Shown piece by piece: positions 18,901 to 25,860 of a stretch of 34,276 nt of DNA. This stretch comes from Candidatus Omnitrophota bacterium (GTDB taxonomy: Bacteria > Omnitrophota > Gorgyraeia > DAOVKU01), in NCBI GenBank assembly GCA_030631665.1, contig DAOVKU010000004.1:1-34276 (forward strand), given 5' to 3'. The notes below the pieces were generated by a model. It saw only the letters and a list, made by a program, of their open reading frames with translations. It did no database searches and was not told the origin of the DNA. Each line of letters begins with the position of its first letter. The first letter of the stretch is position 1. A program made the position numbers and the translations under genes.

Positions 18901-19115
18901 AGTAGATGCCTGCCTGTGGTAGGCAGATATTTCCGGAAGATTTGGAAAAAGCGGAATATTTGGCATAAAAAGAAATAAATGACGATTTTGCCATATTATA
19001 CCTAATACGTATTTTATGATATTGCGGGGCAATTACGGATAGGGAAAAAGAATTGCAGGAAGAATTAGTCACTATTTTGATTGAATTAGCTCTTAGAGAC
19101 TGCATATATAAAGAA

Positions 19116-19146
19116 AATATGTATTCCATATATTAATTGTTATGTG
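19116..19146 (+). repeat. half attC-like site, near-identical to 22347-22377; R' = GTTATGT (19139-19145)
   Basis: AATATGTATTCCATATATTAATTGTTATGTG vs AATATGTATTCCACATATTAATTGTTATACG. Confidence 0.65.
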
Positions 19147-19180
19147 AAAAAATAATTAAAATAAAAAAGGAGATAAAGAC

Positions 19181-19267
19181 GTGGGTGATAAAGGACAGAA
19201 AGATAAGGATAAAAAAGTAAAGCAATCAAAAGAGAAAAAAGAGAAAAAAAATAAAAAACAAAAATAA
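19181..19267 (+). CDS. 28-aa lysine-rich small protein (MGDKGQKDKDKKVKQSKEKKEKKNKKQK)
   Basis: GTG start with AAGGAG RBS 7 nt upstream; below the ORF-track cutoff; sole ORF of its cassette. Confidence 0.65.
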   Translation: MGDKGQKDKDKKVKQSKEKKEKKNKKQK

Positions 19268-19391
19268 ACTGTTTAATAAAACAAATTCGTCAAGTGGATT
19301 ACAGTTAAAGAATTAAGAGACGAAGTGCTTTGTTTGCTTAAGGAAATAGGGGTTGTAGTTTAAAAAGTTTAAAGTATGAATGAATAAAAAC

Positions 19392-19470
19392 ACATAACAA
19401 CGCACTACACCTGACCTTTTCCCGCGCCCTATCGGGCTTGGTCAAAGTCAGGTGAGCTTGAATGTTATAG
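19392..19470 (+). repeat. attC-like recombination site 1
   Basis: R'' ACATAAC, L'' CTACACCTGAC, L' GTCAGGTGAG (one extrahelical A), R' GTTATAG. Confidence 0.85.
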
Positions 19471-19484
19471 GATAAAAAATAAAA

Positions 19485-19970
19485 ATGAAAAGAAAAAACA
19501 TTGTTTTAATATTAGTCTTAGCCATAATCACGTTACATATTTACTGCCAAGATATTTTTGCAAAAAATAATATTAACACACATACATTTTATAAGGCCTA
19601 TACAATTAATGTGCCCAATGATAACTATATAATAATCAGTATGCGTAGTTTTGGACCTGATAATTATTTACTGTTAGACATGAAGGCTAATGAAATTTTT
19701 ATATATTCACCCTATAAGGAAAAGGGCTTATTATTAAAAAGAAAACTCACTAAAGAAGAATCTTTTTCAATTCTCGCAATATTTGAATCAAAAGAATATA
19801 TGAATATATCCGAAAGGAACAGTAAAGTAGCCCGTGATGCAACTGAAATTAAAATTACTTCTACAATTAAGAAAAGAGAAAAACGTATTCATCACATAAT
19901 GCCCGATAACAAAATTATTAAAGATATAATAAATTTATACAACGAACTAAACGTTATAGAAAATAAATAA
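19485..19970 (+). CDS. hypothetical exported protein (cassette B)
   Basis: Intact ORF with N-terminal hydrophobic signal (KNIVLILVLAIITLHIYC); fills the cassette between attC sites. Confidence 0.75.
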   Translation: MKRKNIVLILVLAIITLHIYCQDIFAKNNINTHTFYKAYTINVPNDNYIIISMRSFGPDNYLLLDMKANEIFIYSPYKEKGLLLKRKLTKEESFSILAIFESKEYMNISERNSKVARDATEIKITSTIKKREKRIHHIMPDNKIIKDIINLYNELNVIENK

Positions 19971-19978
19971 CAATTAAC

Positions 19979-20063
19979 CTATAACAATTCGCTTCACATT
20001 GACCGGAACCTGTGCCCGATTTCATCGGTCACGGATTCCGGCAAGTGAGCTCAAATGTTATGC
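19979..20063 (+). repeat. attC-like recombination site 2
   Basis: R'' CTATAAC, L'' TTCACATTGACCGGAA vs L' TTCCGGCAAGTGAGC, R' GTTATGC. Confidence 0.85.
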
Positions 20064-20096
20064 AATACGTAGCAAAAATAAGCATAAGGAGAAATA

Positions 20097-20837
20097 ATGT
20101 CGATACCTAAGGTTTTTATCTCTTACTCACATGATACCCAAGAACATAAAAAGTGGGTTTTAGATTTAGCTACTCGTTTACGGGGGGGCGGTGTTGACGC
20201 AATCATTGATCAATGGGAACTAAGGCCAGGTGACGATCTGCCTCACTTTGTGGAAACTCACCTGGCTGATTCAGATTATGTAATTATGGTCTGTACGGAT
20301 AGGTATGTTGAAAAAGCAAATAAGGGTGTCGGCGGTGTCGGATATGAAAAGATGATTATTACGGCCGATCTGTTTGCCAATATCGATTCTAACAAAATCA
20401 TTCCTATTATCCGGCAAAGTGGAACTCACAACGTCCCTACATTTCTGAAAACCAAACTATTTGTTGATTTCTCTCATTCAGGTGATTACGAATACAGCTT
20501 CGATGAACTTGTAAGAACCTTCCATGATGCCCCTCTTTTTGAAAAGCCTGCCATCGGCAATAGTCCTTTCATACCGATAGAAGATATTCGACCAGAAAAA
20601 ACAGGCGATGCCCTACGCGAATTAATGGCCATAGTCGTAACCGATTTTGAAGCAGGGTATGATTGGTCAGTCTACAAATCAATTGTCAAAAAAGTTGGAG
20701 TGTCAAGGATAATGCTTGATTCACTTATAATGGAGGCTAAAAAGAAAGGTTTAGTCACTCAAGATTCCGATAAAGATCTCCGTTTAGCTGAAAAAGGCAA
20801 ATTCTATGCGGTCGAACATAAATTAGTGAAAGCATAA
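20097..20837 (+). CDS. SEFIR/TIR-domain protein with C-terminal winged-helix-like region (cassette C)
   Basis: KVFISYSHDTQEHKKWVLDLATRLRGGGVDAIIDQWELRPGDDLPHFVETHLADSDYVIMVCTDRYVEKAN...GGVGYE; GGAG RBS. Confidence 0.85.
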   Translation: MSIPKVFISYSHDTQEHKKWVLDLATRLRGGGVDAIIDQWELRPGDDLPHFVETHLADSDYVIMVCTDRYVEKANKGVGGVGYEKMIITADLFANIDSNKIIPIIRQSGTHNVPTFLKTKLFVDFSHSGDYEYSFDELVRTFHDAPLFEKPAIGNSPFIPIEDIRPEKTGDALRELMAIVVTDFEAGYDWSVYKSIVKKVGVSRIMLDSLIMEAKKKGLVTQDSDKDLRLAEKGKFYAVEHKLVKA

Positions 20838-20909
20838 CAAAGCGCTGCACCCGACTGTTAGCCGCCGCCTTCGGTGTCGGGCGCTAGCAGGTGAGCTTGA
20901 ATGATATAG
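20832..20909 (+). repeat. attC-like recombination site 3 (R' mutated: GATATAG)
   Basis: R'' GCATAAC; L boxes pair; R' has GAT instead of GTT. Confidence 0.75.
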
Positions 20910-20917
20910 GAGAAAAA

Positions 20918-21511
20918 ATGAAAATATTGAAAGAAATATTAAAGGCATTAAAAGAACTAATCTCAATAATTTTAGGCTTTGCTTTAGTGGCTTTCATTTG
21001 CTGGGGAATTTATCTCATAGCAAATAAAGTGATTTCTGTATTTATAAAACTGGATCCTACTGTTGCTGCCAGTTTAATAGCGGCTTCAGTAACAATTATT
21101 GTGTCTGTTATTTCTGTTTTGTTGGCTAAACTTTTAGAACATAGGTCCGAGATCCGTAAAGAAATGCGTATAAAAAAAATTCCTGCATACACTGACTTAA
21201 TAAATTTTATGTTTCGAGTATCTTTTGCTAAAAAAAGAGGACAAAACCCGCCAACCGAAAAAGAGATACTTGATTTTTTTCAAGGATTCACAGAAAAAAT
21301 TGTTGTATGGGGATCAGATGATGTAATTAATGCTTTTAATGCTTTTCGTACTTTTGCACAAAAAACTCAAACTGCGCAAAGTGAAAATATTTTATTTGTA
21401 GCAGAGACATTATTTTTAACAATAAGAAAAGATCTCGGACATAAAAATAAGGGCTTAACAAAAGGCAAACTCTTAGGGCTTTTTGTAAATGATATTGAAA
21501 AATACCTATAA
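20918..21511 (+). CDS. membrane protein, two predicted TM helices plus cytoplasmic domain (cassette D)
   Basis: Hydrophobic segments IILGFALVAFICWGIYLIA and AASLIAASVTIIVSVISVLLA; ATG at 20918 with TAGGAG upstream. Confidence 0.75.
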   Translation: MKILKEILKALKELISIILGFALVAFICWGIYLIANKVISVFIKLDPTVAASLIAASVTIIVSVISVLLAKLLEHRSEIRKEMRIKKIPAYTDLINFMFRVSFAKKRGQNPPTEKEILDFFQGFTEKIVVWGSDDVINAFNAFRTFAQKTQTAQSENILFVAETLFLTIRKDLGHKNKGLTKGKLLGLFVNDIEKYL

Positions 21512-21580
21512 CCAGACAATACATCTGACCTTACTCTGCGGCTGCGCCGTTCCGCAAGGCAGCTGATTTTTGTATTATGT
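21506..21580 (+). repeat. degenerate attC-like site 4
   Basis: R'' CTATAAC and L'' CATCTGACC clear; L' GGCAG partial; R' decayed (ATTATGT). Confidence 0.6.
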
Positions 21581-21593
21581 GAGAAAAACTAAA

Positions 21594-22328
21594 ATGCCCA
21601 GAGATAAAAAAATTAAGAAAATATTTGAGATAGCCGATGATGGAATCCAAGGAGTAGTGGGCTATTTCTTTTATGTCCTTGCGTGCAAGAATGCAGTCAA
21701 TGCAAATTCCCTTCTGTCAAAACTTCCCGATAAAGTCATTCCAATTACCCATGAATGGTCTCGATACTATAATCCACATGACCTTATTGATATTATGAAT
21801 TCGCTTTTTAATCCATATCATGCCCGCATATGTTTGATTTCAACAATTAGCATATTTGAAGGAGCATTAAAAAATTTTATTGAAAGACTCTTGGATGCAA
21901 ATAAAATTAAACAGTCTCCTAAAAATAGCTATAAGAAAAAACTTGAATGGATATTTCGCGAAGTATTAAAATCTAATTATGGCACAGCCACAATGATAGC
22001 AAGAATACCTGAACTTTGCCTGCATATCGATCATGCCCGACGCATAAGAAATCTATGGATGCATAATAATGGTCTTTTTGATGAGCACTATAAAAAAGAC
22101 GGTATTTTGTTGCCGAAATATTCTCCCATTATTGATGTCTCATATAAAAATAAAAAACCGGTTATAATAAAACCTGAATGGTTTCTTGCTATGTGTCATT
22201 CACACATAGAGTTATTGCACCAAATCCATTACCAACTACAAAAGAAATATTTTGGTCAAAAAAAATCCTATAGCTATAAAGAATTAAAAAAACGTATTGA
22301 GTGGCATAGGCTTTTAACTGGTGTATAA
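21594..22328 (+). CDS. HEPN-like protein with R-X4-H motif (cassette E)
   Basis: HARRIRNLWMHNNGLFDEHY contains RNLWMH (R-X4-H); ATG 21594 chosen over TTG 21570, which lies in the attC. Confidence 0.6.
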   Translation: MPRDKKIKKIFEIADDGIQGVVGYFFYVLACKNAVNANSLLSKLPDKVIPITHEWSRYYNPHDLIDIMNSLFNPYHARICLISTISIFEGALKNFIERLLDANKIKQSPKNSYKKKLEWIFREVLKSNYGTATMIARIPELCLHIDHARRIRNLWMHNNGLFDEHYKKDGILLPKYSPIIDVSYKNKKPVIIKPEWFLAMCHSHIELLHQIHYQLQKKYFGQKKSYSYKELKKRIEWHRLLTGV

Positions 22329-22335
22329 TGAAAAT

Positions 22336-22376
22336 ACATAACAATTAATATGTATTCCACATATTAATTGTTATAC
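22336..22376 (+). repeat. short, nearly perfect palindromic attC-like site 5
   Basis: ATAACAATTAATATGT-ATTCC-ACATATTAATTGTTAT; 16-bp perfect stem, R'' ACATAAC and R' GTTATAC. Confidence 0.65.
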
Positions 22377-22383
22377 GAAAAAT

Positions 22384-23079
22384 ATGGAAATATCGATTAT
22401 GGAAACATTCAAGGTAATAGGAATTGGTCTTGCGACAAATGGAACATTACTTGCATTATTTATAATCATTTTTAAAAAATGTTTTGACGCTTGGCTATCT
22501 AAATCAACCGAAATTCATCTGAAGAAAATTGAATTGGAAAACAATAAGAATTTATATAGTTATGGAAAAATTTTCGACGAACAAGCAGCAATAATTAAAG
22601 AAATTTATTCTGATATAACTGTAATTTTCGGAAATATTCAGCATTTATTATATCACTTTAATTTATTGGAGAATAATCCTGAATTATTCGATCACTTGCG
22701 AATTCCTAAAAACGGAGACGGCCCAAAATGGGATAAATATCTCAAGGCAACGCTATCAGAAAGTCGTGAAGAAAAAATTGCTAAAAAAACTTCTGAGCTT
22801 GCAAGTACAACAACAAGAAAAATTCAATCCAATAAAATATTTTTTCCCAAGCATATAGCAAATGAATTAGAAGTATTATCTACTCTTGGTTTTTTTATAG
22901 CATCACAGTTCAAAAATGTTACTTATAGAGATCCTGAAACATTTGAAACTCCTATTGCTAATGAAGTTATTGAAACCTGGAAACAAGCAATAGAAACATC
23001 AAGAACGACACTACCTATTTTAGAAGATATGTTTAGAAAACATTTGAGGATAGAAGAAACAGAAAAAAATGACGTATAA
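22384..23079 (+). CDS. hypothetical protein with single N-terminal TM segment (cassette F)
   Basis: Intact ORF; GIGLATNGTLLALFIIIF hydrophobic segment then coiled/charged domain. Confidence 0.7.
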   Translation: MEISIMETFKVIGIGLATNGTLLALFIIIFKKCFDAWLSKSTEIHLKKIELENNKNLYSYGKIFDEQAAIIKEIYSDITVIFGNIQHLLYHFNLLENNPELFDHLRIPKNGDGPKWDKYLKATLSESREEKIAKKTSELASTTTRKIQSNKIFFPKHIANELEVLSTLGFFIASQFKNVTYRDPETFETPIANEVIETWKQAIETSRTTLPILEDMFRKHLRIEETEKNDV

Positions 23080-23139
23080 CAACTCAATACACCCGACCTT
23101 TTCCGCCGCTCCAAAGGCGGGTGATTTCGGGCGTTATAG
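23074..23139 (+). repeat. attC-like recombination site 6
   Basis: R'' GTATAAC, ATACACCCGACC vs revcomp ATCACCCGCC (extrahelical bases), R' GTTATAG. Confidence 0.85.
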
Positions 23140-23151
23140 GAAAATAAATTT

Positions 23152-23943
23152 ATGAAAATAGAGAATTGGGAAGATTTTGAAGAAAAAATAAAAAAAATTT
23201 ATTCTAAAGTTCAAAGACTCAAAACTAAAGAGAATGCTTCCAAAGTTTCAACTCCACTATTTCGCGGTCAAAGCGATGCTGCATGGGAATTAAAAACAAC
23301 GTTAGATAGATTGGAAAGTAATTTCTCAGTTGAAAAATACTACAGAATAATTCGCAGCATAAAATCTGCTGTAGAAAGCTACACATCAAATCGTTGGCAA
23401 TTGCCAACCATCGAACGAGACTTAACTCAACTAGATAAATACGATACAATATCTATGCCTTCTTATGAATTTATGACACACCTTAGGCATAATTGTTTCC
23501 CCTCACCACTCTTAGACTGGACAAGATCACCATATATTGCAGCTTTTTTTGCCTTCAATGAAGACAAAAAGACAGATCCGGCAATTTATGTGTATATTGA
23601 ATTTACTGGTAAAGGGAAAACTTGGCGTTCTGACAAGGCAAAGATTTGTTCATTGGGGCCGAATGTTACAACACACAAACGACATCATCTGCAGCAGAGT
23701 GAATACACTTTTTGCATAAAAGGAATGGACAAAAAATACTCATATGCACCCCATGAAGAAGTCATATCAAGATCAAGTACAGATCAAGACATTATTGAAA
23801 AATACAGTTTACCTTATTCTGAAAGAGCATTTTTTTTGAACAAACTAAATCAAATGAATATTAATGCTTATTCCCTTTTTGAAAATGAAGAAGGATTAAT
23901 GAATAAACTTGCAAATGAAGAATTGTTAATAAAAAACCTATAA
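23152..23943 (+). CDS. FRG-domain protein (cassette G)
   Basis: PLFRGQSDAAWELKTTLDR near the N-terminus and MTHLRHNCFPSPLLDWTRSPYIAAFFAF. Confidence 0.82.
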   Translation: MKIENWEDFEEKIKKIYSKVQRLKTKENASKVSTPLFRGQSDAAWELKTTLDRLESNFSVEKYYRIIRSIKSAVESYTSNRWQLPTIERDLTQLDKYDTISMPSYEFMTHLRHNCFPSPLLDWTRSPYIAAFFAFNEDKKTDPAIYVYIEFTGKGKTWRSDKAKICSLGPNVTTHKRHHLQQSEYTFCIKGMDKKYSYAPHEEVISRSSTDQDIIEKYSLPYSERAFFLNKLNQMNINAYSLFENEEGLMNKLANEELLIKNL

Positions 23944-24003
23944 CAATTCGCTGAAGCCGACCATTTTGCTGCGCAAAATGGCGGCTTAGCTCAAGAACAA
24001 TAA
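23938..24003 (+). repeat. attC-like recombination site 7 with lost R' box
   Basis: CTATAACAATTCGCTGAAGCCGACC...GGCGGCTTAGCTCAAG resembles the class 1 integron aadA-type attC; expected GTTATAG replaced by AACAATAAA. Confidence 0.8.
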
Positions 24004-24034
24004 AGGGGACGGTTCTATTAAAATATGGGAAGAG

Positions 24035-24055
24035 AAATCCGCCCGCCCCGACCAA
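24035..24055 (+). repeat. right copy of 21-bp direct repeat (tRNA-Pro 3' end), candidate attR
   Basis: AAATCCGCCCGCCCCGACCAA identical to 18743-18763, with no tRNA 5' half. Confidence 0.85.
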
Positions 24056-24107
24056 AAATAGACATTGGGATTTTTTTGGGAGAGAGAACAAGAGATTAGA
24101 AACAGAT

Positions 24108-25502
24108 ATGTTAGATAGAGAGAAAAAGTTTTATAAGAACGCACTATGTGTTTATCCTCATCAGAAAGGAATTCCAGAGAAAAAATATTGTCCTCCTATT
24201 GGATTGGAATATATTGCTACTGTCTTAGAGAATTTGGTCGAAAAAGTTACGCTTATTGATATGCGGTTTGAGCCAAATCTGGATGATTTTTTTAAAGCTG
24301 ATAACATAGATTTAGTTTGCTTGTCTGTAAATTGGGATTACCAACGAGAGGCTGCTATAAATATTATCACTTGCATTCCAAGTGATATTAAAGTTATTGT
24401 AGGAGGAAGAGCTGCTGCGGCTTATGTAGAAGAACTTTTTGCTGCAGCTTCTAATATAGATATTATTGTTAGAGGAGATGGAGAGGAGATTATTCGTGAT
24501 ATAGTTTCTGGCTCCCCTCTTAAGGATATCACCGGCATTTCTTACCGTGAAGATGGAAGAATTATTCATAATAAAACTCGCGATCTTCATTCGTTGGACG
24601 ACACCATCTATCCTAATAGAAAAATGAGGCGGGTTAATTATGGGCTTTTGTATAAAGACATAGACCTTGGTCTAGGCATAGACTTTATTTCAACCTCCAG
24701 GGGTTGTCCTTATAATTGTAAATTTTGTACTTTTACTAATAATCCCTTAGGGCAGAAAAGAAGTTGGAGTGCCAGGTCAGCACATTCTGTTGTTGAAGAA
24801 TTAAAGACTATCAATGCTGAGTTTATCTTTGTAGTAGATGACAATTTTGCTGTAGATATGAAAAGGGTCGAGGAGATTTGTGATTTGATAATTGCCGAAG
24901 GTATTAAAAAGATATTTGTGGTTGCTTTAAGGCTTGAGATTTATAGGTACCCACAAATCTTAAAAAAGATGTTTAAGGCCGGTTTTAAGATACTTACAAT
25001 AGGAATTGAATCAGCCCAAGATAAAACCTTAAAGGCAATGCAAAAGGGTTTTAATGTTGCTTTAGCTAAAAAAGCGTTTGCTGAGATTAGGAAGATAAAT
25101 TTTTATATTCATGGCTATTTTATTGTCGGCTGCATAGGAGAGAGCGAGTCAGAAATGCTGGAAATTGCCACTTTTGCTAAGAAGCTTAAATTGGACACTG
25201 TTAACCTTAGTTTATTGAGGACAGAGAAATATTCACCTCTAAATGATCTTATCGCCAAATCTGGAAGTTATTATGCGGGTGAGGACAATATAATATGCTC
25301 GCAAGAATATCCCTTAGAAAAGTTGAGAGATATTAAACATCATATAAGCAGAAACTACTATAATTTTCCCACTATGCTAAGAATAACAAAGAAGATATTC
25401 ACTATTCGCATGATAAAGTTTCGTTGTCTTGTTAAATTGATATTTATTCTTTTATTTAGGGGACTTTTAAGTAAAAAGAAAAATATATTAACTTATAGCT
25501 AA
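24108..25502 (+). CDS. B12-binding-domain radical SAM protein
   Basis: CPYNCKFCTF cluster motif, N-terminal cobalamin-binding-like region (LVCLSVNWDYQREA..), GIESAQDKTLKAMQKG. Confidence 0.9.
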   Translation: MLDREKKFYKNALCVYPHQKGIPEKKYCPPIGLEYIATVLENLVEKVTLIDMRFEPNLDDFFKADNIDLVCLSVNWDYQREAAINIITCIPSDIKVIVGGRAAAAYVEELFAAASNIDIIVRGDGEEIIRDIVSGSPLKDITGISYREDGRIIHNKTRDLHSLDDTIYPNRKMRRVNYGLLYKDIDLGLGIDFISTSRGCPYNCKFCTFTNNPLGQKRSWSARSAHSVVEELKTINAEFIFVVDDNFAVDMKRVEEICDLIIAEGIKKIFVVALRLEIYRYPQILKKMFKAGFKILTIGIESAQDKTLKAMQKGFNVALAKKAFAEIRKINFYIHGYFIVGCIGESESEMLEIATFAKKLKLDTVNLSLLRTEKYSPLNDLIAKSGSYYAGEDNIICSQEYPLEKLRDIKHHISRNYYNFPTMLRITKKIFTIRMIKFRCLVKLIFILLFRGLLSKKKNILTYS

Positions 25503-25567
25503 ATTTATATTATTTGGTAACTATATTTCTCTTATATTGATGGAATAGTAAAATATACCTTGCGCTT

Positions 25568-25843
25568 ATGAAAAAAAGAATTCATGTCTATTATTCAGGC
25601 AGGGTTCATGGAGTTGGTTTTAGGTTTACTATTGAGAGCCTGGCTCAACAATTAAATTTAACTGGTTGGGTAAGAAACTTGCCTGATGGCAGGGTGGAAG
25701 CTATTTGCGAAGGCAACGAAGAAGATTTGAGTTTATTTTTAGAAAAGATAAAAAAAATAATGGGTGAGTATATTTCCGGAGAAAGTGTGGAATGGACTCC
25801 GGCCAGTGGTGAATTTAAGGGTTTTGATATAATGTTTTTTTAA
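25568..25843 (+). CDS. acyP: acylphosphatase
   Basis: YYSGRVHGVGFRFTIESLAQQLNLTGWVRNLPDGRVEAICEG. Confidence 0.95.
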   Translation: MKKRIHVYYSGRVHGVGFRFTIESLAQQLNLTGWVRNLPDGRVEAICEGNEEDLSLFLEKIKKIMGEYISGESVEWTPASGEFKGFDIMFF

Positions 25844-25860
25844 AATTGTGAGAAACAAAA

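Larger units (their letters stand above)
18763..24055 (+). mobile_element. genomic island next to tRNA-Pro containing an integrase-less integron cassette array (CALIN)
   Basis: Flanking 21-bp tRNA 3'-end repeats; internal head-to-tail genes, all on +, separated by attC-like sites; accessory gene content. Confidence 0.78.

Noticed and set aside
19037-19108. Possible coding remnant (DREKELQEELVTILIELALRDCIYKENMYSIY stop) left of the first cassette
   Set aside because: Short, no start codon or RBS in frame, no family I can recognise; might be a gene fragment but cannot be supported.
18685-24055. CRISPR array or phage/transposon as explanation for the repeats
   Set aside because: Repeats differ in sequence and are spaced by whole genes; no cas, phage structural or transposase genes are seen.
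24108-25502. Radical SAM protein as a cassette or island gene
   Set aside because: It begins after the right tRNA repeat and has no attC-like site, so it is outside the inferred island.
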